A program made the position numbers and the translations under genes. 64,000 bases of DNA from P52-10 sp041397365 (GTDB lineage: Bacteria > Pseudomonadota > Alphaproteobacteria > Rhizobiales > Xanthobacteraceae), in contig JAWKWT010000006.1 in the NCBI GenBank assembly GCA_041397365.1, forward strand, positions 1 through 64,000, given 5' to 3'. This document shows positions 22,931 to 32,366 of the stretch, piece after piece. The notes beneath the pieces are model-generated. The model made no database searches. It was not told the origin of the DNA and was given only the letters and a program-made list of their open reading frames with translations. Positions within the stretch are counted from its first letter, which is position 1. Each line of letters opens with the position of its first letter.

Positions 22931-25498
22931 CTAGGCTGCCTTTCTTCGCCGAGGACGACTCCCTTCCAACGGGGCTGCGGCAGCTCGAAAATCCCGCCAC
23001 GGATCGGCCGCCAGCGCAGCTATCCGCGTCGGCAGATTGTCGACGGTAAAATAGGCCGGTCCGATGCCGGGGCCGAGTTCGTCCCAGCTCAGCGGTGCTG
23101 AAACTGCGGCTCCGGGTCTGGCGCGTGTCGAATAGGCGGCGACCGCCGTCGCGCCGCGCTGATTGCGCAGATAGTCGACCAGTATCTTGCCTCGCCGCTT
23201 CGACTTGGCGATCGTCGATACGAACCGGTCCGGATTGTCTGACGCCATCGCATCCGCAAGACCTTTGGTAAAGGCTTTGACAGCCAGCCAGTCGGCTTTC
23301 GGCTTCAACGGCGATACGATGTGCAAACCCTTGCCGCCCGATGTCTTTACAAATGCTGCGAGCCCCGCATCCGACAGCCGTTGCTTGACTTCGTGCGCCG
23401 CGTCGATGACCGCGGGCCATGTGACCTCGTCGCCGGGATCGAGATCCATCACGATCATGTCGGGACGCTCCCAGTCTCCAACCGTTGAGCCCCAGGGATG
23501 GATCTCAAGCGCCGCCGACTGGACGAGGCCGAGCAGTCCGTCGAGATCATTGATGCTGATCGACGGTTCTTCCGCGGGCTTTTTCGGATCCTTGACCAGC
23601 ACGATGTTCGGATTGACGCCCTTCCACGCATGCTTCTGGAAGAATTTCTCGCCCGTGATCCCGTTCGGGCAGCGAAGCAAAGCGAGCGGGCGACCGACGA
23701 CAAACGGCGCCATATGGCGCCACACTTCGGTATAGTAGTTCGCGAGCCCTTCCTTCGTGATCCCTTCGTCCGGCCAGTAGAGACGGTCGGGGTGCGTCAG
23801 CTTGACGGTCCGGCGCTGTGGCGGCGGTGCCTTAGCGGTTGGTTTTGGACTCTCCCGGACGATTTCGCTCGCCGCCTTGTCCTCGCGCACGCCGCGGAAC
23901 GAGGCATGACGCAGATGGCCGTCCGCCGTCCATGCCCTGAATTCCACCTCGGCCACCAGTTCGGGCCGGACAAAACGCACCTGCCTCGCCTCCTCTGCGG
24001 TCAATCGGCCGTCGAACGGACTCGCTGTCACCCGGATGCGATCGAGCTTGCGAAAGAGGCTTTCGGCGACGGTGCCGGTGAATCCTGTCCCGACCCGTCC
24101 GACGTGCCGAAGCTTGCCGCTTTCATAGACGCCGAGCACGAGCGAGCCGATCGCCTTGCGCGACACAGAGGACGGCACGAAGCCGGCAATCACGAACTCC
24201 TGACGGGCCGAGCATTTCGATTTCAGCCAGCTCTTGGTGCGGCCCGACCGGTAAGGCGCATCACGCGACTTTGAAACGACGCCTTCCAGGCTGAGCCGGC
24301 AGGCATGACGCAACACCAGCGCGCCGCTTTCCTCGAAATGATTGCTGTAGCGAACGATGCCATCATCAGCCGCGACCAGTTGTGCCAGCAGTTCCTTGCG
24401 TTGGAGCGTCGGCAGCGCGCGCAAATCGAAGCCATCGAGATAGAGAAGATCGAAGACATAAATCACGAAGCGATCGTTTCGTCCTTCGCTGAGATCGGCT
24501 TGCAGCGCCGAAAAGTCCGAAGCGCCGGCGTCGGTTTCGACGACCAATTCACCGTCGATGATCGCCGTTCCGAGCGGGAGATCCTGGAGAGCCGCCGGCA
24601 CGGCCTTGCCGAATTTCTTCGTCCAGTCGAGACCACTGCGCGTCAGCAGCTTGACGCGGCCGGCCTCGACACGGGCCTGGAGGCGATAACCGTCGAACTT
24701 GATTTCGTGCAGCCAGCGACCGCCCGGTGGCGGCGCGGCGGCAAGCGTCGCCAGCATCGGTTCGATGAAGCCGGGCATGCGCGCCTTTTTCGCGCCCTTG
24801 ATGTGCGACGGATCAGGGAGCGCGATCTGTGGCGGCTGCGATGTCTCTGGGGTTGGCTTGTCTCTTGCGGGCTGTTTCTTTGACTTGCCGATGCGTCCGG
24901 TCTTGGACGACCATCCGGGGGCTTCACCGGCAACCTCGGCGACCTGACGTCCCGTTTTTACGGACTCGGGCCGCTTTTGAAGAATATCGCCGTCCTTCCC
25001 GGTTTGTGCGAACGCATCGTCGCCTTTTATAAGTAACCAGTTCTCGCGCTTCTCGCCGGGCTTGCCGTGCATGCGCACCAGATGCCACCGACCGCCGAGC
25101 TTCTCTCCGTGCAGTTCGAAATCGAGATGTCCCTTGGCGTAGCCCTTGCGTGCGTCGCCAATGGGTGACCAGGTGCCGCGATCCCAGACGATCACCGTAC
25201 CGCCGCCATATTCGCCCTTTGGAATCGTGCCTTCGAAGCCGCCATACTCCAGTGGATGGTCCTCGACATGGACGGCCAGACGTTTTTCGCCGGGGATCAG
25301 GCTTGGTCCCCTCGTCACGGCCCAACTTTTCAGGACGCCATCCATCTCCAGCCGAAAATCATAGTGCAGCCGCCGCGCGTCGTGCTTCTGGATGACGAAG
25401 CTGTTGCCGCTCTTGTTGCGGCTCTTGCTCGCGCGCGCGCCCTTCGGCTCCGGAGTGTTCGAAAAATTCCGCTTTTTCCGGTATTTTTCGAGCGCCAT
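22931..25498 (-). CDS. ligD: ATP-dependent DNA ligase LigD (phosphoesterase-ligase-polymerase)
   Basis: An 855-residue protein from ATG 25498 with the three LigD domains in the order PE-Lig-Pol. The 3'-phosphoesterase domain (about 30-190) has KHDARRLHYDFRLEMDGVLK and HVEDHPLEYGGFEGTIPKGE. The ligase domain (about 230-530) has the nucleotidyl Lys in HEIKFDGYRLQAR. The polymerase domain (about 560-850) has LTHPDRLYWPDEGITKEGLA and the metal-binding Asp pair in VMDLDPGDE. With Ku it joins double-strand breaks. The same frame is open upstream through the second ku gene because of a frameshift there, so translation from the Ku start would make a Ku-LigD fusion. Confidence 0.93.
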   Translation of the reverse strand: MALEKYRKKRNFSNTPEPKGARASKSRNKSGNSFVIQKHDARRLHYDFRLEMDGVLKSWAVTRGPSLIPGEKRLAVHVEDHPLEYGGFEGTIPKGEYGGGTVIVWDRGTWSPIGDARKGYAKGHLDFELHGEKLGGRWHLVRMHGKPGEKRENWLLIKGDDAFAQTGKDGDILQKRPESVKTGRQVAEVAGEAPGWSSKTGRIGKSKKQPARDKPTPETSQPPQIALPDPSHIKGAKKARMPGFIEPMLATLAAAPPPGGRWLHEIKFDGYRLQARVEAGRVKLLTRSGLDWTKKFGKAVPAALQDLPLGTAIIDGELVVETDAGASDFSALQADLSEGRNDRFVIYVFDLLYLDGFDLRALPTLQRKELLAQLVAADDGIVRYSNHFEESGALVLRHACRLSLEGVVSKSRDAPYRSGRTKSWLKSKCSARQEFVIAGFVPSSVSRKAIGSLVLGVYESGKLRHVGRVGTGFTGTVAESLFRKLDRIRVTASPFDGRLTAEEARQVRFVRPELVAEVEFRAWTADGHLRHASFRGVREDKAASEIVRESPKPTAKAPPPQRRTVKLTHPDRLYWPDEGITKEGLANYYTEVWRHMAPFVVGRPLALLRCPNGITGEKFFQKHAWKGVNPNIVLVKDPKKPAEEPSISINDLDGLLGLVQSAALEIHPWGSTVGDWERPDMIVMDLDPGDEVTWPAVIDAAHEVKQRLSDAGLAAFVKTSGGKGLHIVSPLKPKADWLAVKAFTKGLADAMASDNPDRFVSTIAKSKRRGKILVDYLRNQRGATAVAAYSTRARPGAAVSAPLSWDELGPGIGPAYFTVDNLPTRIAALAADPWRDFRAAAAPLEGSRPRRRKAA

Positions 25499-25500
25499 CG

Positions 25501-26359
25501 TCAGCTTGCCTTTCGGCGCGGTGTTGCGGCGCGCGATTTGGTGGCTGCCTTTTTCTTGGAACGTGATCTGGCCGCGGGCTTCTTGCGGCCGACGCCTGCG
25601 CTGACGGAGTGCAGCCATCAGATCGACGACCTTCTCGCTTTTCACGTCCTCGCGGCGCTCGATCGTCTTGCCTTCAAGCTTTGCCTTGACGAGTTCGGCC
25701 AGCGCGTGCTCGTAGCGATCGTCAAATTTCGAGGGATCGAATTTCCCCCTTTTGGTCTTGATGATGTGCTCTGCGAGGTCGAGCATCTCTCCCTTGACCT
25801 TCGTTGCGCGAATATCGCCGAAAGCTTCCTTGGCGGAGCGGACCTCGTAATCGAAATTCAGTGTCGTCGCGATCAATCCGTCGTCATAGGCCCGGATCAG
25901 AAGGGTTCGGACACGCCGAAACAATACTGTTTGCGCGATCGCCGCGACTTTCTGCTTGCGCATCCCTTCGCGGATAAGTGCGAACGCTTCCGCCGCCATC
26001 TTGTCTGCGGGGGCGATATAATAGGGCTTGTCGAAATAGACATCGTCGATATCGCCACATGCAATGAAGGCGGATATCGAAAGGGTTTTGTCGCTGTCGG
26101 GCACGGCGGCAGCCACTTCTTCCGAGTCCAGAACCACATACTCGCCCTGGCTCACCTCGTAGCCCTTGACCTGGTCTTCCTTTTCTACCGGCTTGCCGGT
26201 CTCGCTGTCGACGAATTGGCGTCGCACCCGATGACCGGTGGCGCGATTGATGGTGTGGAAGGCGATCCGCTCAGAGGTTGAAGCTGCCGTGTAGAGGGCG
26301 ACCGGGCAGACCACTTCCGCGACCATGAGAAATCCCTTCCAGTTCGCTCTTGGTACCAC
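25501..26359 (-). pseudogene. ku: Second Ku gene, frameshifted near its 3' end and opened into ligD
   Basis: From GTG 26359 (or ATG 26398) the product is a typical Ku: VPRANWKGFLMVAEVVCPVA, SERIAFHTINRATGHRVRRQ, FDKPYYIAPADKMAAEAFAL and IIKTKRGKFDPSKFDDRYEH, up to VVDLMAALR near 25605. Family members then have a Lys/Arg/Ala-rich tail. Here that tail (GRKKPAARSRSKKKAATKSR, ending TPRRKAS) is encoded in the neighbouring frame and would stop at TGA 25501-25503, three bases before the ligD ATG. In the frame as written, translation passes the TGA and continues into LigD. One indel near 25605 explains it. The Ku core itself is intact. Confidence 0.85.
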
Positions 26360-26702
26360 CCCAAGCCTCACAAATAACGACGGATAGATCAGGCACACCG
26401 CCCAGCAAACATTGCCGGCTCATATCGACAAACGGAACTGCTTGATGTCCGCGGACGTTCCCATGACATGAGAATGATAGTCGCGGGTATTGGTTCCTGC
26501 TGCTTCGGCATAATTGCTGAGCGGTGCTTCCCCCGCTCCGCCACCCGTTTGCACCGCCGGCGCTATCGCGAGATCGGGCTCGCATATGGCCGCTCGACAA
26601 CATTCCGACGCATGAACATAGATATCTAAACTTGCGGGACGAGATGCCACGCACGAACCCATGCAAACCGGAACGCCCAGCCTTCTTGTCCGTTCACTCC
26701 GC
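26360..26702. other. Intergenic stretch between the second ku and a small gene
   Basis: Divergent promoter region between the ku-ligD unit (leftward) and a small proline-rich gene (rightward). I see no gene or clear hairpin here. Confidence 0.4.
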
Positions 26703-26879
26703 ATGGCCAGCTCAACCGAAGTCCCGCAGCCCGAAAACCCGCAACCCCAGCCGCCGCCGATCGGCGTGCCGCCGGTCGTGCCAGACAGCACGCCGCCTGT
26801 CAGAGAGAACCCGGCGAGGCCGGATCAGCCAAAAGAAGCCCCGCCCGCGTCGAAGCCTGACGAGGTGCCGAAGACCTAA
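26703..26879 (+). CDS. Small disordered proline-rich protein
   Basis: A 58-residue product from ATG 26703 (MASSTEVPQPENPQPQPPPI, then VPDSTPPVRENPARPDQPKE and a Lys/Asp tail). It is about one-third proline and should be disordered. A longer frame to 26661 exists but lacks a ribosome-binding site. It resembles in style the Lys/Gln-rich small protein at 9026. Function unknown. Confidence 0.5.
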   Translation: MASSTEVPQPENPQPQPPPIGVPPVVPDSTPPVRENPARPDQPKEAPPASKPDEVPKT

Positions 26880-27603
26880 ACCCGCCGGCTGTCCGGCACC
26901 TGAAACCGCTCCCTGTCCGGAGTCGGCTTCATCGTCGGCATGATCCGGGCGATAGCGCCGCGGCTGACTGCATCCCCTGCATCGAAATCGGACACCGCCT
27001 CACCGCGACGTTAGCTTCTCGAACGTGCGACGAACAAACAGAGTCCGAATCGGAACTGGTGTTCTGGCGCGCTCGATCGGTTAAGATAAGATGATCGAAC
27101 ACCGAAAAAGCCCGCGATGATCGGAGCAACAGAAATCCTGCAAACGATGGCTGCGGCCGCAGGCGCCATATCGAAGTGCTGCGCGGACCGACGGACGAAT
27201 ACATCACCGTCTGCCGTCCCGAGCGCACCGCCCTTCTTCAAGGCTTGCTGCCGCGCGCGATCCTGGATGATTTCCTGAACGCGCGGCTCGTCAGGCAGGA
27301 CGGCCCGGAAGACGATCGCCGCGTTACGTTTTTCCGCCTCACCAATGACGGCCGCATGCAAGGCCGGTTGCGCGGCTGAGGCGAGCGTCTGGCACAACCT
27401 GGATGTGTCTCATGCATGAGTGTCGGAACCTTCGCGCGTGCTCTGCCGCGGCGTTTTCCTGCTACCGTTGAACGATTCCGGATGCGATCTGCCGCCGACG
27501 ATTAGTCAGGAAAGCATCGGGTGGGCGGGAGCGAATTGCGCAAGCAGCCATCGGCGTTTCGTGCCGGTTCGGGACCCCGATAAACAAAAAACGGAGAACG
27601 AGC
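26880..27603. other. Mostly non-coding stretch with one possible gene remnant
   Basis: Within 27095-27379 (plus strand) one frame reads like protein: RRHIEVLRGPTDEYITVCRP, then ERTALLQGLLPRAILDDFLN and ARLVRQDGPEDDRRVTFFRL. The only start options are GTG 27173 or a CTG, so it may be a small gene of about 68 residues or the remnant of one. The rest of the stretch shows nothing I can support. Confidence 0.4.
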
Positions 27604-28569
27604 ATGATCACACGCAGGAATTGCAGTCCTCGGAGCGGGTGGATTGCTGGCCGCAAGCGGTACCGCTGCATTCGCTCAGGATTATCCTAACCGCCCCGTT
27701 ACGCTGATCATTCCGTGGGTCGCGGGCGGCCCCACCGATATCGTCATCCGCGCGGTCGCGGATCGGCGCAAAGCATCTCGGCAGCCGATCGTGATCGAGA
27801 ACAAGGCGGGTGGCGGCGGGTCCGTCGGCCCGGCGCAGATGGCGGCGACCGCGAAGCCGGACGGCTACACCATTTCGCAGATGCCGGACGCGGTGTATCG
27901 CGTCCAACTCCAGCAGAAGACGACTTACGATTCGCAGACCGATTTCACCTACATCATCCAGCTCACCGGCTACGCTTATGGCGTCACCGTGCCGGCCGAC
28001 TCGCCGTTCAAGACCTGGAACGATCTCGTCACCTACGCCAAGGCCAACCCCGGCAAGGTGAATTTCCGGATCGCCGGGCGCCGCCAGCACACCACATATC
28101 GGCATGGAGCGGATCCAGAAGCATCTCGGCATCAAGCTGGTGCATGTGCCGTTTAAGGGTGCACAGGAGGTCAACATCGCGGTTGCCGGTGGCCACATCA
28201 TGGTCGGCGCTTCGGGCACCAGCGCAAACCCTCGCCGACGCCGGCAAGCTGCGCTTCCTCAACATCTGGACACCGGAACGGCTGAAGATGCTCCCCGACG
28301 TTCCGACCTTGCGCGAGCTCGGATTTCCGTTCGATGTCGAAGGGCCGATCGGCCTGGCGGGGCCGAAGAACATGGACCCGAAGGTCGTCGCGACGCTGCA
28401 TGATGCGTTCAAGAAAACGCTCGACGATCCGAGGGTTCTGGAGACGCTGACCAAGATGGAGCTGGTGCCAGCTTACAAGAACGGTGCGGACTACAAAAAG
28501 ATGCTGGCCGAGAACATGGAGATCGAGCGAGGCATCCTGACCGAACTCGGAATGGTTCGGAAAGATTGA
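27604..28569 (+). pseudogene. TctC/Bug-family receptor, broken by several frameshifts
   Basis: Pieces of one Bug protein appear in successive frames: a signal peptide (LGAGGLLAASGTAAFAQDYP), NRPVTLIIPWVAGGPTDIVI, VIENKAGGGGSVGPAQMAAT, GMERIQKHLGIKLVHVPFKG and LRFLNIWTPERLKMLPDVPT to the natural end LGMVRKD. Frame changes lie near 27618, 27770-27785, 28070 and 28215. With at least four indels this copy is most likely dead. The closest relative in the window is the intact gene at 28784, with which it shares long motifs, so the pair probably arose by duplication. Confidence 0.8.
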
Positions 28570-28783
28570 GCGTTCGATCCGTCCTGGAATGCCGCTCGCA
28601 TCCGGCGGCCATTTTCCGCAAGCTGCCGTCGCACTTTCCCGGCGCCTCACCTGATCTTGCCTGTTGATCTTGCCTGAACGATCGGTCCAGACTGTGAGGC
28701 CGAATTTTCGGCCACAGAAGCGGACGCCGATCAACGGCGCATCATAACAGGCGCGCACAGCGCGTGCTCAGGGAGGCTTATCG

Positions 28784-29743
28784 ATGCGACTTCTCGCAAC
28801 CCTTGCGGCTGCGGCACTGTTCGCCGTGTCCGCCACTTCGCTTCAGGCTGAGGACTTTCCCACCAAACCGATCACGCTGGTTGTGCCCTTCCCGGCGGGC
28901 GGTGCGACCGATCTATTGATGCGTGCTTTGGGCGAAGCCGCGTCGAAACATCTCGGCCAGCCCGTGATCGTCGATAACCGCGCCGGCGGCGGCGGCGCGA
29001 TCGGTCCCGGCACCATGGCCGTCACCGCGAAACCGGACGGCTATACGATCGCGCAGATTCCGATTCCCGTGTATCGGCTGCCGATGATGCAGAAGACGGC
29101 GTGGAGCCATAACGACTTCAGCTACATCATCCACCTGACAGGCTACACCTTCATGTTCGTGGTCGGCGCGCAGACGCCCTTCCACAAATGGCAGGATGTG
29201 GTCGACTACGCCAAGGCCAATCCCGGCAAGATCACTTACGGCACCTCAGGCACCGGAGGAACGCCGCATCTTGGCGCGGAAATGATCGCGGAAAAGGCCG
29301 GGATCAAGATGACCCATGTGCCGCTGAAAGGTTCGGCGGAAGCCGATGTGGCGCTGCTTGGCGGTCATGTGATGATGATCGTCGGCGGCACCAACAACAA
29401 GCCGCATGTCGAGGCCGGCAAGGCGCGTTTCATGAACATCTGGACCGCCAACCGCAGCAAGGAAGCTCCCGAAATTCCGACGCTGCGGGAACTGGGGTAT
29501 CCCTACACGATCGACTCCTCGTTCGGGCTTGCCGGACCGAAGGGCATGGATCCCAAGATCGTCGCGAAGCTGCACGATGCGTTCAAGAAGGCCATGGACG
29601 ACAAGGCCGTCGTGGACGTGATGGAACGATTTTCCATGGTGCCGAACTACAAGAACTCGGCTGACTACACGAAATACATCACCGAGCAGGTCAAGTTCGA
29701 AGGCGACCTCTTGAAGCGGCTCGGTCTCTACAAGAAGGACTGA
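28784..29743 (+). CDS. TctC/Bug-family periplasmic solute-binding protein
   Basis: A 319-residue protein with a signal peptide (RLLATLAAAALFAVSATSLQ) and the Bug core: KPITLVVPFPAGGATDLLMR, VIVDNRAGGGGAIGPGTMAV, KPDGYTIAQIPIPVYRLPMM and KITYGTSGTGGTPHLGAEMI. AGGGAGG precedes ATG 28784. It binds an unknown solute, probably a carboxylate. Its neighbours are a decayed paralogue, an RraA-like aldolase and the pxp genes, so a substrate linked to that catabolic block is possible. Confidence 0.88.
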   Translation: MRLLATLAAAALFAVSATSLQAEDFPTKPITLVVPFPAGGATDLLMRALGEAASKHLGQPVIVDNRAGGGGAIGPGTMAVTAKPDGYTIAQIPIPVYRLPMMQKTAWSHNDFSYIIHLTGYTFMFVVGAQTPFHKWQDVVDYAKANPGKITYGTSGTGGTPHLGAEMIAEKAGIKMTHVPLKGSAEADVALLGGHVMMIVGGTNNKPHVEAGKARFMNIWTANRSKEAPEIPTLRELGYPYTIDSSFGLAGPKGMDPKIVAKLHDAFKKAMDDKAVVDVMERFSMVPNYKNSADYTKYITEQVKFEGDLLKRLGLYKKD

Positions 29744-29767
29744 GCGGCAGACGCGGACTGCGGCGCG

Positions 29768-30466
29768 CTACGTTTTGAGGGACGCCTCGTAGCGCGCCTT
29801 GGTCTCGGCGTTCATCGGATAGAGGCCCGGCAGCGCAGCGCCGTTGTTCACCTCGTTGACGATCCAGGCTTCCTGTGCCTCCTGCGCCGGCCCAGCGGTG
29901 AGAACATGATCCAGCATCGCCTGCGGGATGACGACCGCGCCGTCCTTGTCGGCGACGATGACGTCATCCGGAAACACCGCCACGCCGCCGCAGCCGATCG
30001 GCTCGCCCCAGCCGACGAAGGTCAGGCCGGCGACCGAGGGCGGAGCCGCCGCGCCGTCACACCAGACCGGTAGGCCGGTTCCGAGGACGCCTTCGAGATC
30101 GCGGATCACGCCGTCCGTGACCAGCGCCGTGACGCCGCGCTTGACCATGCGCGCACACAGAATGTCGCCGAAAACGCCTGCGTCCTTGACGCCCATCGCA
30201 TCGATCACGGCGATGCAGCCTTCCGGCATTGCCTCGATCGCCGTGCGTGTGGAGATCGGCGACGCCCATGAGGCGGGTGTGGCGAGGTCCTCCCGCGCCG
30301 GAACGAAGCGCAGCGTGAACGCCCGCCCCACCAGCCGCCCGGTCTCCGGCCGCAGCGGCCGCGAACCGCGAATCCAGAGATTGCGCAGCCCCTTGTTCAC
30401 CATGACGGTGGTGATGGTGGCGGTGGAGACGCCCTTCAGCGTTTCGATGGCGCTTTGGTCGAGCAT
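29768..30466 (-). CDS. RraA-like family protein (HMG/CHA aldolase type)
   Basis: A 232-residue protein starting at ATG 30466 (MLDQSAIETLKGVSTATITT). The family motif is GVFGDILCARMVKRGVTALV followed by TDGVIRDLEGVLGTGLPVW, where the Arg-Asp pair and the Gly-Asp pair bind pyruvate and the metal. Members are either RNase E inhibitors or, more often in this length class, class II aldolases for 4-hydroxy-4-methyl-2-oxoglutarate type substrates; the context favours an aldolase. It is divergent from the pxp genes. A longer frame to 30568 is not needed. Confidence 0.82.
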   Translation of the reverse strand: MLDQSAIETLKGVSTATITTVMVNKGLRNLWIRGSRPLRPETGRLVGRAFTLRFVPAREDLATPASWASPISTRTAIEAMPEGCIAVIDAMGVKDAGVFGDILCARMVKRGVTALVTDGVIRDLEGVLGTGLPVWCDGAAAPPSVAGLTFVGWGEPIGCGGVAVFPDDVIVADKDGAVVIPQAMLDHVLTAGPAQEAQEAWIVNEVNNGAALPGLYPMNAETKARYEASLKT

Positions 30467-30594
30467 GCCGCACAAACTCCAGGCAATTGATTTTGGGAAT
30501 GGAACAGACAGCCCGCACACTTGCGGCCTCGGCCGCGCGCCGTCAATGCTATGCTCGCCCACCGCCAACCTTTCGCCCGCGAATTCGATCGCTC

Positions 30595-31320
30595 ATGACA
30601 GCCACTTTCCCCCGGATTCTGCCCTGCGGCGACGCTGCGCTGATGTTCGAATTCGGCGACACGGTCGATGAAGCCGTCAACGCGAAGGTTCTCGCTCTCG
30701 ATGCGGCGATTGCGCGCGCGGCCATTCCCGGCCTGATCGAAGCCGTTCCGACCTATCGCTCGCTGCTGGTGCATTACGATCCGCTTGCGATCGATTTCGC
30801 CACGCTCGGCGCCCGGCTGTGGCCATTGGCCGAAAACCTGCAAGCCGCGACCGGCCGCCGCCGGTGCTGGCGCATTCCGGTGGTCTATGGCGGCGAGTTC
30901 GGCGTCGATCTGGAAGCGGTTGCGAAACGCCACGGGCTATCGCCGGACGAGGTCGTGCGCATTCACACGAGCGGACGTTATTACGTGGCGATGCTCGGTT
31001 TCATGCCGGGTTTCGCCTATCTCGCTGGGCTCGACGCGCGCATCGCCACCCCGCGCCGGGACGAGCCGCGCACGATGACGCCCACCGGCACGATCTCGAT
31101 CGGCGGCGTACAGGCCGGCGTTCAATGTCTCGCGGCGCCGAGCGGCTGGAACCTGCTCGGCCGGACGCCGGTGCGAACCTATCATCCACTCCGCGACCCT
31201 GTGTTCGTGATCGAACCTGGCGACGCCGTCGCCTTTTATGCCATCGACGAGAGCCGCTGGCATGACCTCGATCTGGCGGCGGCCGAAGGCGAGCCGGTCG
31301 CGGAACTGGTGCCGGCATGA
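30595..31320 (+). CDS. pxpB: 5-oxoprolinase subunit PxpB (KipI-like)
   Basis: A 241-residue protein from ATG 30595. It has the PxpB/KipI pattern: ILPCGDAALMFEFGDTVDEA at the start, EAVPTYRSLLVHYDPLAIDF, RIPVVYGGEFGVDLEAVAKR, then SGRYYVAMLGFMPGFAYLAG, with the family GF-x-PGFAYL motif, and VQAGVQCLAAPSGWNLLGRT. PxpB works with PxpA and PxpC in the ATP-dependent opening of 5-oxoproline to glutamate. Its stop overlaps the pxpC start by four bases. Confidence 0.9.
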   Translation: MTATFPRILPCGDAALMFEFGDTVDEAVNAKVLALDAAIARAAIPGLIEAVPTYRSLLVHYDPLAIDFATLGARLWPLAENLQAATGRRRCWRIPVVYGGEFGVDLEAVAKRHGLSPDEVVRIHTSGRYYVAMLGFMPGFAYLAGLDARIATPRRDEPRTMTPTGTISIGGVQAGVQCLAAPSGWNLLGRTPVRTYHPLRDPVFVIEPGDAVAFYAIDESRWHDLDLAAAEGEPVAELVPA

Positions 31321-32359
31321 CCGCGCTGATCGTCGCAAGCGCCGGTCCTCTGACGTCCGTGCAGGACGCGGGACGCTTCGGCGCGCAGCGATACGGCCTC
31401 ACCACCAGCGGCGCGATGGATCGCTTCGCGCTGGCCTGCGCCAATATTCTGGCCGGTAACAGCGCCACGACGGCGTCGATCGAGATCGGCCCGTTTCCCG
31501 CGACCTTTCTCGCGTGGGACGGCGATGTCCGCATCGCGGTCGCGGGCGCTGGCCGCGACCTCCGGATCGGCGACCGCCCGCTGCCGATGATGCAGAGCGC
31601 GATCGTTCCCGCCGGCGAAAGACTGAGGATCGGCCCTGCCCGCGACGGCGTGTTCAGCATCCTCGGCATCGAGGGGGGAGTTGGCGGCACGCCGATTTAT
31701 GGAAGCCTCAGCGTCACCGCAAGGCTTGGCATCGGTAGCCCGTTTCCCCGTCCGCTACAGATAGGTGACGAACTCTCCGTGCAAGCGGCGAGCGCGCGCG
31801 ACGAGCGCCGTCTCGACCTTTCGCCGCCTGTTGCCGCGCCGATCCGCGTGGTGGCGGGACCGCAGGACGACGAGTTCACCGCCGAGGCATTGCGGCTGCT
31901 GTTCGAAAGCGACTGGCGTGTGTCCTCCGCGTCGGATCGGATGGGCTATCGGCTCGAAGGCCCCCGCCTCGTTCACACGAAGGGACACAACATCGTCTCG
32001 GACGGTACCGTGAACGGCAGCATTCAGGTTCCCGGCAACGGACAGCCGATCGTGCTGCTCGCCGATCGCGGCACCACCGGCGGCTACCCGAAGATCGCCA
32101 CCGTCATCGGCTCCGATCTCGGCTCCTCGCGCAGAGGCGGGCCGGAGAAATCGTGACCTTCGTCGCGATCGACATTGCGCAAGCGCAGCTTGAGGCGCGA
32201 CGATACGCGGAGATGATAAACGGGCTTTCCGCGCGGTTGCGGCCGGTCACTGACGCGAACGTCAGTCTCGATGCGTTGGTGAACGCCAATCTCGCCGGCG
32301 ACGCGGTCAACGCAACCGATACGGCGACGTGGCAGACATCTCCCTTGCGCAAGGATTGA
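31317..32359 (+). pseudogene. pxpC: 5-oxoprolinase subunit PxpC (KipA-like), frameshifted
   Basis: The frame from ATG 31317 gives PxpC sequence: SAGPLTSVQDAGRFGAQRYG, GAMDRFALACANILAGNSAT, SDRMGYRLEGPRLVHTKGHN and PIVLLADRGTTGGYPKIATV, ending at TGA 32154 after an abnormal arginine-rich tail. The next frame resumes with LLAQRRAGEIVTFVAIDIAQ and continues to TGA 32357 with the normal family end. A missing base near 32118 (in GGCTCCTC) explains this. The rest is intact, so a sequence error is as likely as a mutation. Restored length about 346 residues. Confidence 0.85.
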
Positions 32360-32366
32360 AGACCCC

